Shown here piece after piece: positions 26,265-35,066 of a stretch of 64,000 bases of DNA. The stretch comes from Rhizobium aethiopicum (GTDB lineage: Bacteria; Pseudomonadota; Alphaproteobacteria; Rhizobiales; Rhizobiaceae), in contig NZ_JACIFV010000006.1 in assembly GCF_014197535.1 (NCBI RefSeq), forward strand, positions 62,001 to 126,000, written 5' to 3'. Below the pieces are notes generated by a model. That model worked only from the letters and a program-made list of their open reading frames with translations. It did not search any database and had not been told where the DNA came from. Position 1 is the first letter of the stretch, and each line of letters opens with the position of its first letter. A program made the translations under genes and the position numbers.

Positions 26265-27140
26265 CTATTTCGGCTTGCCGATGCTGGCATACATGCCGGT
26301 CGTGCGGAATTCGGTGGGATTGGTGCCATAGACGCGGCGGAAGACCTTTGAGAAATAGTTGGCGTCCTCGAAGCCGCACATGATGGCGACTTCCTTGACC
26401 GGCAGGAAGTCCGCCTTGGTCAGAAGTTTGACGGCGCGCTGCAGCCGCTGCTGCAGCACGAATTCGGCCGGCGGCACGCCCTCACTCTCGGCGAAGCTGC
26501 GCGAGAAATGCGCGCGGCTGAGGCCGACGATGGCGGCAAGTTCGCCGACCGGCAGCGGCTTGTCGAGATTGGCGTTGATATGATCGATGACCGGCTGCAT
26601 CACGCTGAGCTCGGCCGCAAAGGCCGGCGAGCCGAAAACGTCGTCATAGAGCGCCATCGCCGCTTCATAGGCGATCGCCGAGGCCGTGCCCGGCGAGGTC
26701 GCGCCTTTGACGAGGCGCAGGCTGCAATCGGCCAGATGGTCGATCGTCGAAGGCTGCAGCTTCAAGACCGGGCCGGCGGTCGACAGCACCAGCTGATGGA
26801 TGCGCAGGGTTTCCTCGCCGTTCATCGAGATCCAGAAATATTCCCAGCGTTCGCCCTTCTCCAGCCAATAGCGGTGATTGTGCGGCACGAGCACCAGCAG
26901 CGTGTCGCCACCTTGCAGGCGGTAGTTGCGATTTTGGTAGCGCAGCCGGCCGCTGCCGCTGATCGTGTGCTGCAGCACGGTGAAGGGCGTCTGGCCGCGT
27001 CTGCGGCCGTCCCAGTCATAGCTCTCGTTCTCGCGCACCTCGTAACCGGCGCTCGTCGGCATGGCGTGCAATCGCTGGCGGCCGCGGGGCAGCGAAACCG
27101 TCCTCATCGACTGTCCGTTGGCGATTAAATCCTGCAGCAC
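26265..27140 (-). CDS. agpT: AraC-family activator of alpha-galactoside genes
   Basis: This 291-residue AraC/XylS regulator has an N-terminal cupin-like sugar-sensing domain (~35-140) and two C-terminal helix-turn-helices (~195-285; LAAIVGLSRAHFSRSFAESEGVPPAEFVLQQRL and VAIMCGFEDANYFSKVFRRVYGTNPTEFR). It is divergent from the agaL1-agpABCD-agaL2 operon, as AgpT is in Sinorhizobium meliloti, where it activates alpha-galactoside transport. The start is a GTG with AGGGG 9 bases upstream. Confidence 0.85.
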   Translation of the reverse strand: MLQDLIANGQSMRTVSLPRGRQRLHAMPTSAGYEVRENESYDWDGRRRGQTPFTVLQHTISGSGRLRYQNRNYRLQGGDTLLVLVPHNHRYWLEKGERWEYFWISMNGEETLRIHQLVLSTAGPVLKLQPSTIDHLADCSLRLVKGATSPGTASAIAYEAAMALYDDVFGSPAFAAELSVMQPVIDHINANLDKPLPVGELAAIVGLSRAHFSRSFAESEGVPPAEFVLQQRLQRAVKLLTKADFLPVKEVAIMCGFEDANYFSKVFRRVYGTNPTEFRTTGMYASIGKPK

Positions 27141-27156
27141 AAAATTACCCCTGAAA

Positions 27157-27200
27157 GCATAATCCTTCTCTGGTCGGCCTGCCGATTTCGGGCATAATCC
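27157..27200. promoter_or_regulatory. Direct repeats in the agpT-agaL1 promoter
   Basis: GCATAATCC occurs at 27157-27165 and again at 27192-27200 in the same orientation, 35 bp apart, in the 211-bp gap between agpT and agaL1. Tandem direct repeats are the usual operator form for AraC-family activators, so this is a candidate AgpT site. Confidence 0.4.
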
Positions 27201-27351
27201 CGCTCGACAACAAAGAAGAGACCACGGCCGATCGAGCGGTCGGGAGGAAAACAGGCAGTTTTACGGCTTTTTCAACCACATGTGCCGGCATGCGGTCTGT
27301 TCCTCCATATCAATCTCTTCTCTAGCATTCGATTGGGTCGAGGTGAAGATC

Positions 27352-28818
27352 ATGAGTTTCAAAATCGCTATCATCGGTGCGGGCAGCGTCGGTTTCACCA
27401 AGAAGCTGTTCACCGACATATTGTGCGTTCCGGAGTTTCGCGACATCGAATTCGCGCTGACGGATATCAGCGAACATAACCTCGAGATGATCAAGGCGAT
27501 CCTCGACCGGGTCGTCGAGGCGAACAAGCTGCCGACCAAGGTGACGGCGACGACCGATCGCCGCAAGGCGCTGGAAGGCGCGCGTTACATCATCAGCTGC
27601 GTCCGGGTCGGCGGGCTCGAAGCCTATGCCGACGATATCAGGATCCCGCTGAAATACGGCATCGACCAGTGCGTCGGCGATACGATCTGCGCCGGCGGCA
27701 TCCTTTATGGCCAGCGCAACATCCCCGTCATCCTCGATTTCTGCAAGGATATAAGAGAGGTCGCCGAGCCGAGCGCCAAATTCCTCAACTACGCCAATCC
27801 GATGGCGATGAACACCTGGGCGGCGATCGAATATGGCAAGGTCGACACCGTCGGCCTCTGCCACGGCGTCCAGCACGGCGCCGAACAGATCGCCGAGGTG
27901 CTCGGCGCCCAGTCGGTGCGCGAGCTCGATTACATCTGCTCCGGCATCAACCACCAGACCTGGTTCATCGATCTGCGCCTCAACGGCCGTAAGATCGGCA
28001 AGGACGAACTGGTCGCCGCCTTCGAGGCGCATCCCGTCTATTCGCAGCAGGAGAAATTGCGCATCGACGTGCTGAAGCGGTTCGGCGTCTATTCCACCGA
28101 AAGCAACGGCCACCTCTCGGAATACCTGCCCTGGTACCGCAAGCGGCCGGAGGAAATCACCCGCTGGATCGACATGTCCGACTGGATCCACGGCGAGACC
28201 GGCGGTTACCTCCGGCACTCGACGGAAACGCGCAACTGGTTCGAGACGGAATTCCCGCAGTTCCTCGAATCCGCGTCGAAGCCGATCGATCCCGCCAGGC
28301 GCTCGAACGAACATGCCAGCCACATCCTGGAAGGGCTGGAAACAAACCGGGTCTATCGCGGTCATTTCAACGTCAAGAACAATGGCGTCATCACCAACCT
28401 GCCATCCGATGCGATCATCGAATCGCCCGGCTTCGTCGATCGCTTCGGCATCAACATGGTCTCGGGCGTCACCCTGCCGGAAGCCTGCGCGGCCACCTGC
28501 ATCGCCTCGATCAACGTGCAGCGCATGTCGGTGCATGCCGCCATCTCGGGCGATATCGACCTCTTAAAGCTTGCCGTGCTGCACGATCCGCTGGTTGGCG
28601 CCGTCTCGACGCCGGAGGAAGTGTGGCAGATGGTCGACGAGATGGTCGTTGCCCAGGCGCGCTGGCTGCCGCAATATGCTGATGCCGTGCCGGCGGCCAA
28701 GGAGCGGCTGTCGAAATCGAAGGTGCAGACCCGCGATTGGGCGGGGGCTGCGCGCCGCAACGTACGCTCGATCGAGGAGCTGCGTGCGGAAAAGGCGGCG
28801 CTGAAACAAGCCGTCTGA
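27352..28818 (+). CDS. agaL1: GH4-family alpha-galactosidase (first)
   Basis: This 488-residue family 4 glycoside hydrolase uses NAD+ and Mn2+ for redox-assisted cleavage. The N-terminal Rossmann segment IAIIGAGSVGFTKKLFTDI, the NPMAMNTWA segment, the metal-binding Cys in GLCHGVQHG and the His of SGINHQTWF are all present. It is cytoplasmic and acts on imported melibiose or raffinose. The ATG at 27352 follows GAGGTGAAG. It heads the operon whose last gene is a paralogous GH4 enzyme, the arrangement known for agaL1 and agaL2 in S. meliloti. Confidence 0.88.
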   Translation: MSFKIAIIGAGSVGFTKKLFTDILCVPEFRDIEFALTDISEHNLEMIKAILDRVVEANKLPTKVTATTDRRKALEGARYIISCVRVGGLEAYADDIRIPLKYGIDQCVGDTICAGGILYGQRNIPVILDFCKDIREVAEPSAKFLNYANPMAMNTWAAIEYGKVDTVGLCHGVQHGAEQIAEVLGAQSVRELDYICSGINHQTWFIDLRLNGRKIGKDELVAAFEAHPVYSQQEKLRIDVLKRFGVYSTESNGHLSEYLPWYRKRPEEITRWIDMSDWIHGETGGYLRHSTETRNWFETEFPQFLESASKPIDPARRSNEHASHILEGLETNRVYRGHFNVKNNGVITNLPSDAIIESPGFVDRFGINMVSGVTLPEACAATCIASINVQRMSVHAAISGDIDLLKLAVLHDPLVGAVSTPEEVWQMVDEMVVAQARWLPQYADAVPAAKERLSKSKVQTRDWAGAARRNVRSIEELRAEKAALKQAV

Positions 28819-28838
28819 CTTTTTCGTGGAAGAGGGTC

Positions 28839-28869
28839 GTCATGGATTTCCGGGAGGGAAATCCATGAC
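28839..28869 (+). repeat. 13-bp perfect hairpin between agaL1 and agpA
   Basis: GTCATGGATTTCC (28839-28851) and its exact complement (28857-28869) are separated by 5 bases. There is no T-run, so it is more likely a processing or stability element setting high agpA expression relative to agaL1 than a terminator. Confidence 0.75.
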
Positions 28870-28941
28870 ATCAAACCCGCTTTCACATCGTGCGAGGAAC
28901 AGGAGCCCGCGTGACCGCGCTCCGAAACAGAGGGAGAAACG

Positions 28942-31029
28942 ATGATGAATTTCCGCAAGACAAGCATTCTGGCCGGACTGGCGCTCGGCGTCTCGGTCAT
29001 GGCGCTGAATGCCTACGCCTCCGAGGCGACCGTTCCGCCGGTGCCGCCGGAATTCCCGGCCGAAGGCAAGATCAACTATGTCGCGCGCGACTCCATCCTG
29101 GAGTTCAAGGCGCTGCCCGAATATCACGAGCCCGACTGGGTCACCAAGAATTTCGTCTCCAGCGGCAAGCTGCCGGCGGTCAAGGACCGGCTGCCGAAGG
29201 AGCCGCTGGTCTTCAAGACCGGTAATATGCCCGACGGCACCGGCGTCTACGGCGATACGATGCGCCATGTCATCGGCGGCCGGCCGGAAGGCTGGAACTA
29301 CGGCGCCGGCCAGACGCAGGGCTGGGGCGGCATCGACATTGGCCTGTCCGAATGCCTGACGCGCACCGCGCCGCTCTTCCAGGTGAAGGCCCAGGATACC
29401 GAGCCGCTGCCGAACCTTGCCAAGAGCTGGGACTGGTCGGAGGACGGCCATAAGCTGACCATGCACCTGATCGAAGGCGCCAAGTGGTCTGACGGCGCGC
29501 CGTTCAACGCCGACGACATCATGTTCTACTGGGAAGACGAGGTCATCGATCCGAACGTCTCGCCGCTCGGCGGCGGCGCTTCGCCAGAAGCCTTCGGTGT
29601 CGGCACGACGCTGAAGAAGATCGACGATTACACGGTCGAATGGACCTTCAAGGAAGCCTTCCCGAAGCAGTACCTCTACACGATGGCCTACCCGAACTTC
29701 TGCCCGGGTCCGTCGCACATCCTGAAGCCGCAGCATCCGAAATATTCGAAGAACACCTACGACCAGTTCAAGAACGCCTTCCCGCCGGAGTTCATGAACA
29801 TGCCTGTGATGGGCGCCTGGGTGCCGGTGGAATATCGCCCCGACGACATCATCGTCCTGCGGCGCAATCCCTATTACTGGAAGGTCGACGAAAAGGGCAA
29901 TCAGCTGCCTTATCTCAACGAGCTGCACTACAAGCTCTCGACCTGGGCCGACCGCGACGTGCAGGCCGTAGCCGGGTCCGCCGATTTCTCCAATCTCGAG
30001 CAGCCGGAAAACTTCGTCGCATCGCTGAAGCGCGCTGCGGAAAAGACCGCGCCCGCGCGCCTTGCCTTCGGCCCGCGCCTGATCGGCTATAACTTGCGCA
30101 TGAACTTCTCCGCTAATGGCTGGGGCAACCCGGACGAGCGCGGTCAGGCGATCCGCGAGCTCAACCGCAACGAGGACTTCCGCAAGGCCGTCAGCATGGC
30201 GCTGGATCGCAAGGCGATCGGTGACTCGCTGGTCAAGGGGCCGTTCACGGCGATCTATCCGGGCGGACTTTCCTCCGGCACCAGCTTCTACGACCGCAAC
30301 TCCACCGTCTATTATCCCTTCGATCTCAAGGGCGCCAAGGCGGAACTTGCCAAAGCGGGCCTCAAGGATACCGACGGCAACGGCATCGTGAACTTCCCGG
30401 CCGGCACAGCGGGCGGCAAGGATGTCGAAATCGTCATGCTGATCAACAATCAGTACACGACCGACAAGAGCCTTGCGGAAGGTGTCGTCGGCCAGATGGA
30501 GAAGCTCGGCCTGAAGATCGTTATCAATGCGCTCGACGGCGCCAAGCGTGACGACGCCCATTATGCCGGCCGCTTCGACTGGCTGATCCAGCGCAACACG
30601 ACGGAGCTGTCGTCGGTGGTGCAGAATACCGAGCAGCTTGCCCCGGTCGGTCCGCGCACCAGCTGGCATCATCGCGCCGGCAAGGACGACAAGCTCGATC
30701 TGATGCCGTTCGAACAGGAACTTGTCGACGTCGTCAACAAGTTCACCACCAGCCAGAACAATGACGAGCGCGTCGATCTTATGAAGCAGTATCAGAAGAT
30801 CTCGACCGAACACGTCAATACGGTGGGACTGACCGAATATCCCGGCGCCCTGATCATCAACAAGCGCTTCTCCAACGTGCCCCAGGGAACGCCGATCTTC
30901 ATGTTCAACTGGGCTGAAGATTCGGTTATCCGCGAACGCCTGTGGGTGGCTGCCGACAAGCAGGGCAAATACGAGCTGTTCCCCGAGCAGCTGCCCGGCA
31001 AGCCCGGCGACAAGGGCCCGACCAACTGA
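28942..31029 (+). CDS. agpA: Periplasmic alpha-galactoside-binding protein
   Basis: This 695-residue family-5 (peptide/opine/nickel class) binding protein has a signal peptide (MMNFRKTSILAGLALGVSVMALNAYA). The family segment DWSEDGHKLTMHLIEGAKWSDGAPFNADDIMFYWE is present near residue 170. It is longer than most oligopeptide binders, as is S. meliloti AgpA, which binds melibiose and raffinose. GGGAGA precedes the double ATG. It is followed by its permease and ATPase genes. Confidence 0.88.
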   Translation: MMNFRKTSILAGLALGVSVMALNAYASEATVPPVPPEFPAEGKINYVARDSILEFKALPEYHEPDWVTKNFVSSGKLPAVKDRLPKEPLVFKTGNMPDGTGVYGDTMRHVIGGRPEGWNYGAGQTQGWGGIDIGLSECLTRTAPLFQVKAQDTEPLPNLAKSWDWSEDGHKLTMHLIEGAKWSDGAPFNADDIMFYWEDEVIDPNVSPLGGGASPEAFGVGTTLKKIDDYTVEWTFKEAFPKQYLYTMAYPNFCPGPSHILKPQHPKYSKNTYDQFKNAFPPEFMNMPVMGAWVPVEYRPDDIIVLRRNPYYWKVDEKGNQLPYLNELHYKLSTWADRDVQAVAGSADFSNLEQPENFVASLKRAAEKTAPARLAFGPRLIGYNLRMNFSANGWGNPDERGQAIRELNRNEDFRKAVSMALDRKAIGDSLVKGPFTAIYPGGLSSGTSFYDRNSTVYYPFDLKGAKAELAKAGLKDTDGNGIVNFPAGTAGGKDVEIVMLINNQYTTDKSLAEGVVGQMEKLGLKIVINALDGAKRDDAHYAGRFDWLIQRNTTELSSVVQNTEQLAPVGPRTSWHHRAGKDDKLDLMPFEQELVDVVNKFTTSQNNDERVDLMKQYQKISTEHVNTVGLTEYPGALIINKRFSNVPQGTPIFMFNWAEDSVIRERLWVAADKQGKYELFPEQLPGKPGDKGPTN

Positions 31030-31072
31030 GGCCCGAACAACTGAGGCTTGTTGCCTGAAACCAAGAGCTAAA

Positions 31073-31155
31073 GCGCGTCGCATCCGATGCGGCGCGCGGG
31101 AAGAGTTCCCTCCCAGCTGAAGTGAGTTCCGGGCCGCGCGTGCCGCGCGCGGCCC
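31073..31155 (+). repeat. Two tandem hairpins between agpA and agpB
   Basis: Hairpin 1 has GCGCGTCGCAT (31073-31083) facing ATGCGGCGCGC (31087-31097). Hairpin 2 has GGGCCGCGCG (31131-31140) facing CGCGCGGCCC (31146-31155). Neither has a T-run. Tandem GC hairpins in a 191-bp gap after a binding-protein gene suggest 3' protection of the agpA message. Confidence 0.7.
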
Positions 31156-31220
31156 GATATGACCAACGAGCCGGCCGCGCCGACAGGAGCGACTGGCGGC
31201 AAAGCGAAGCGAACCGTCCG

Positions 31221-32228
31221 ATGTTACGATTCCTGCTCGTGCGCATAGCCTCCGCGATCCCCGTTCTCCTGATCCTGAGCGTGGTGACTTTCGCGATCAT
31301 CCAGGCTCCGCCCGGCGACTATGCCGATTACATAAGATCCCAGCTGATCAACCAGGGTGGCGCATCCTATGCCCAGGCCGACGCGCAGGCGCAGGCCTAT
31401 CGCGTCGAACACGGCCTCGACAAGCCGCTCGTCGTCCAATACGTCAACTGGATCGGCGGCATCGTCACGCGCGGCGATTTCGGCTACAGCATGTTCTACA
31501 ACAAGCCGGTGGCCGACGTCGTCGGCGAACGCCTGCCGCGGACCTTGCTTCTGGCGCTCGTCTGCCACATCTTCGCCTCCGTGCTCGGCATCGGCTTCGG
31601 CATCTGGGCGGCGACGCGGCAATATAGCTGGATCGACAGTACGCTATCGGCAGTCTCCTTCCTCGGCATGACGGTGCCGCGCTTCCTCATGGCGCTGATC
31701 ATCGTCTATCTCCTGGTCTTCCAGTTCAACGTGACTGAGATCGGCAGCTTCTTCTCGCCGCAATATGGCGGCGCACCCTGGTCCTGGGCGAAATTCCTCG
31801 ATCTCGTCCACCATGTCTGGCCGGTTGTGGCGATCGCCACCTTCGGCGGGCTCGCCTACAACATGCGCGTCATGCGCGGCAATCTGCTCGATACGCTGAA
31901 TGCCCAATATGTCGAGACGGCAAAGGCCAAGGGCCTTTCCGGCAGCGCGGTGGTGATGCGCCATGCGGTGCCGAACGCGCTGCATCCGCTGGTGATGTAC
32001 CAGGGCGTCGTGCTGCCCTACATGCTGACCGGCGAGATCGAAACCGCAATCATTTTTGCATTGCCGACCGTCGGACCGGCGATCGTCGGCTCGATGGCGA
32101 TCGGTGACGTCTATGTTACCGCCACCTTCATGATGGTGCTGTCGGCGACGCTGATCGTCGGCAATATTATCGCCGACATGCTGCTCGCGCTTCTCGATCC
32201 GCGCGTGCGCCAGTTCGGAGGAGCCTGA
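31221..32228 (+). CDS. agpB: Alpha-galactoside ABC transporter permease (DppB-type)
   Basis: This 335-residue inner-membrane protein has an N-terminal anchor (LRFLLVRIASAIPVLLILSVVTFAIIQAPPGDYAD) typical of DppB/OppB permeases, about six membrane helices, and the EAA loop VETAKAKGLSGSAVVMRHAVPNALHPLV (~240). It ends one base before agpC begins. It partners with AgpC. Confidence 0.9.
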   Translation: MLRFLLVRIASAIPVLLILSVVTFAIIQAPPGDYADYIRSQLINQGGASYAQADAQAQAYRVEHGLDKPLVVQYVNWIGGIVTRGDFGYSMFYNKPVADVVGERLPRTLLLALVCHIFASVLGIGFGIWAATRQYSWIDSTLSAVSFLGMTVPRFLMALIIVYLLVFQFNVTEIGSFFSPQYGGAPWSWAKFLDLVHHVWPVVAIATFGGLAYNMRVMRGNLLDTLNAQYVETAKAKGLSGSAVVMRHAVPNALHPLVMYQGVVLPYMLTGEIETAIIFALPTVGPAIVGSMAIGDVYVTATFMMVLSATLIVGNIIADMLLALLDPRVRQFGGA

Positions 32229-32229
32229 G

Positions 32230-33366
32230 ATGCTTGCTTTCGATTCGTCCGACACACCACCGACAACCGAACCCGCAGTCAAGAAGCCTTCGCATGGCAG
32301 CGAAAGTTATCTGGCGCTCGTCTGGCGCCGGCTGCGGCGCTCCTGGACCGGCGTGATCGGCCTCGTGCTCGTCGGGCTCTTGATCCTGATGGCGGTCTTT
32401 GCCGATTTCTTCGCGCCGATCGACCCGAAGGCGACCGATGTCGGCTTCGCGCCGCCGCAGGTGATGAGCTTCCACGACAAGGACGGAAACTTCGTCTTCC
32501 AGCCGCGTGTCTATGCGCTGTCGGATTCCGAGGAGCTCGATCCCGTCACCTTCCAGCCGATCGTCGGTATGGACTACGACAATCCGCGGCTGCTCGGGTT
32601 CTTCGTCAAGGGCGCGGAGTACAAGCTGTTCGGCCTGATCCCGGCCGACCGGCACTTCTTCGGCTCGACCGACGGCCAGCCGGTGCATTTCCTCGGCACC
32701 GACAAGTTCGGCCGCGACGTGCTGTCGCGCGCCATCATCGGCTCGCGCATCTCGTTAATGATCGCGCTGACAGTGGTCTTCATCGTCACCCTCATCGGCA
32801 CGACGGTCGGCATGGTTTCCGGCTATTTCGGCGGTACTTTCGACGTCTGGCTGCAGCGCTTCGTCGAGCTGGTGCTGGCCTTCCCGCAGCTGCCCCTTTA
32901 TCTGGCATTGACCTCGCTGATCCCGGTGACTGCCCCGACAAATGTCTTCCTCGCCTTCGTCATCGTCGTGATGTCGGCGCTCGGCTGGGCGCAGATGTCG
33001 CGCGAGGTGCGCGGCAAGACCTTGGCACTTGCCCGCATCGATTATGTCCGGGCGGCGATGGCGGTCGGCGCCACCGACCGGCGCATCATCATCCAGCATA
33101 TCCTGCCCAACGTCTTGAGCCACGTCATCGTCGCTGTGACGCTCGCTATCCCGAGCGTCGTGCTGCTGGAATCTTTCCTCGGTTTCCTCGGGTTCGCCGT
33201 CAAGCCGCCGCTGATCTCCTGGGGGCTGATGCTGCAGGATACGGCGACCTATTCGGTCATCGGCTCCTATCCCTGGATTCTTTCCCCGGTCGGCTTCGTG
33301 CTCGTCACCGTCTTCGCCTTCAATGCGCTTGGCGACGGACTGCGTGACGCCGTCGATCCTTATTGA
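32230..33366 (+). CDS. agpC: Alpha-galactoside ABC transporter permease (DppC-type)
   Basis: This 378-residue permease has an N-terminal cytoplasmic tail (~1-45), a first membrane helix VIGLVLVGLLILMAVFADFFA, a long periplasmic insert (~75-150) and the C-terminal core with GTDKFGRDVLSRAIIGSRISLMIAL and the EAA region DYVRAAMAVGATDRRIIIQHILPNVLS. The family is the partner of DppB-type permeases. Confidence 0.9.
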   Translation: MLAFDSSDTPPTTEPAVKKPSHGSESYLALVWRRLRRSWTGVIGLVLVGLLILMAVFADFFAPIDPKATDVGFAPPQVMSFHDKDGNFVFQPRVYALSDSEELDPVTFQPIVGMDYDNPRLLGFFVKGAEYKLFGLIPADRHFFGSTDGQPVHFLGTDKFGRDVLSRAIIGSRISLMIALTVVFIVTLIGTTVGMVSGYFGGTFDVWLQRFVELVLAFPQLPLYLALTSLIPVTAPTNVFLAFVIVVMSALGWAQMSREVRGKTLALARIDYVRAAMAVGATDRRIIIQHILPNVLSHVIVAVTLAIPSVVLLESFLGFLGFAVKPPLISWGLMLQDTATYSVIGSYPWILSPVGFVLVTVFAFNALGDGLRDAVDPY

Positions 33367-33376
33367 GGTGATTGAT

Positions 33377-35044
33377 ATGGCTCTTTCCCTGGTCAATTCC
33401 TTCGCCCCGCCCGTCCGCCACGATCATGACGGCCGCTCGGATGTGCCGATCATCGACGCCCGCAACGTCGCGGTGAATTTCAAGGTCGAGGACGGCATGG
33501 TCGAAGCCGTGAAGGACGTCTCGTTCCAGCTCTATCGCGGCGAGACCATCGCCATCGTCGGCGAATCCGGCTCCGGCAAGTCGGTGACGGCGCGAACGGT
33601 GATGGGGCTATTGTCGAAGCGCGCCGTCGTCTCCGACAAATCGACGGTCTCCTACGACGGCAGCAACATCCTGAAATTCTCCGAGCGGGCGCGCCGCAAG
33701 CTGCGCGGCGACCGCATTTCGATGATCTTCCAGGAGCCGATGAGCTCGCTGAACCCGATCTATACGATCGGCAGCCAGATCGTCGAGGCGATCCGCGTGC
33801 ATCGCCGGATCAGCAAGCGGGATGCGGAAAAGCGGGCGCTCGAGCTGCTCGAACATGTGCAGATCCCCGATCCGGCCGCGCGCCTCAGGCAATATCCGCA
33901 TCAGCTTTCCGGCGGCCAGCGCCAGCGCGTGATGATCGCCATGGCGCTCGCCAACGATCCCGACGTGCTGATCGCCGACGAGCCGACGACGGCGCTCGAC
34001 GTCACCGTCCAAGCGCAGATCCTCAACCTGATCCGCAACCTGCAGAAAGAGCTGGGGATGGCGGTCATCCTCATCACCCATGATCTGACGGTGGTGCGGC
34101 AGTTCTCCGATTACGTCTATGTCATGCAGCATGGCGAGGTGCGCGAGCACAATGTCACCGAGGCGCTGTTTGCCAATCCGCAGCACCCTTATACCCGGCA
34201 TCTGCTCGCCTCCGAGCCGCGCGGGCAAGCCAATCCGCTGCCGGAGGGCTCCGACATCATCCTCGATGCCAAGGGCGTGCGGGTCGGCTTCATGCTTCGC
34301 CACGGCACCTTCCTGAAACCGGAGATGCGCGAGCTTGTCGCCGTCGACAGCCTGAGCCTGACGCTGCGCCGTCACGAGACGCTCGGCCTGGTCGGCGAAT
34401 CCGGCTCCGGCAAGACCACGTTCGGCCAGGCGATCCTGCGGCTGAACACGCCGCAGGCCGGCGAGATCCATTTCGACCGTCAGCCGATTCACGGCCTGTC
34501 CAGGGCCGAGATGCGGCCGCTACGGGCCCGTATGCAGGTGGTGTTCCAGGATCCGTTCTCCTCGCTCAACCCGCGCATGACAATCGGCCAGATCATCGAC
34601 GAGGGCCTCGTCGTCAACAAGCTCGGCGCCACGAGGGCCGAGCGCCAGGACCGGGTGCGCGAGGCGCTTGTTGCCGCCGGCATGCCCGGCAATATCCTGT
34701 CGCGTTTCCCGCATGAATTTTCGGGCGGCCAGCGCCAGCGCATCGCCATTGCCCGCGCTATTGCGCTGGAGCCGGAATTCATCCTGCTCGACGAGCCGAC
34801 ATCCGCACTCGACCTCTCCGTCCAGGCGCAGATCATCGAACTCTTACGCAAGCTGCAGGACGAGCGCGGCTTGAGTTACCTCTTCATCTCCCACGATCTG
34901 AAGGTCGTCCGGGCGCTGTGCCACCGCGTCATCGTCATGCAGCATGGCAAGATCATGGAAGAAGGGCCCGTCGACGAAGTTCTCACCAATCCCAAGACCG
35001 CCTACACCGAACGGCTCGTCAAGGCCGCTTTCGAGGTAGCATGA
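33377..35044 (+). CDS. agpD: Alpha-galactoside ABC transporter, fused tandem ATPase
   Basis: This 555-residue protein consists of two complete nucleotide-binding domains, equivalent to DppD and DppF in one chain. Walker [10 protein letters not shown] (~residue 60) and GESGSGKTT (~340), signatures LSGGQRQR and FSGGQRQR, and Walker [13 protein letters not shown] and [12 protein letters not shown] are visible. The start is the ATG at 33377, 10 bases after agpC, rather than an upstream codon inside agpC. Confidence 0.92.
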   Translation: MALSLVNSFAPPVRHDHDGRSDVPIIDARNVAVNFKVEDGMVEAVKDVSFQLYRGETIAIVGESGSGKSVTARTVMGLLSKRAVVSDKSTVSYDGSNILKFSERARRKLRGDRISMIFQEPMSSLNPIYTIGSQIVEAIRVHRRISKRDAEKRALELLEHVQIPDPAARLRQYPHQLSGGQRQRVMIAMALANDPDVLIADEPTTALDVTVQAQILNLIRNLQKELGMAVILITHDLTVVRQFSDYVYVMQHGEVREHNVTEALFANPQHPYTRHLLASEPRGQANPLPEGSDIILDAKGVRVGFMLRHGTFLKPEMRELVAVDSLSLTLRRHETLGLVGESGSGKTTFGQAILRLNTPQAGEIHFDRQPIHGLSRAEMRPLRARMQVVFQDPFSSLNPRMTIGQIIDEGLVVNKLGATRAERQDRVREALVAAGMPGNILSRFPHEFSGGQRQRIAIARAIALEPEFILLDEPTSALDLSVQAQIIELLRKLQDERGLSYLFISHDLKVVRALCHRVIVMQHGKIMEEGPVDEVLTNPKTAYTERLVKAAFEVA

Positions 35045-35066
35045 TTATCGAATGCCGGAGGCTATA

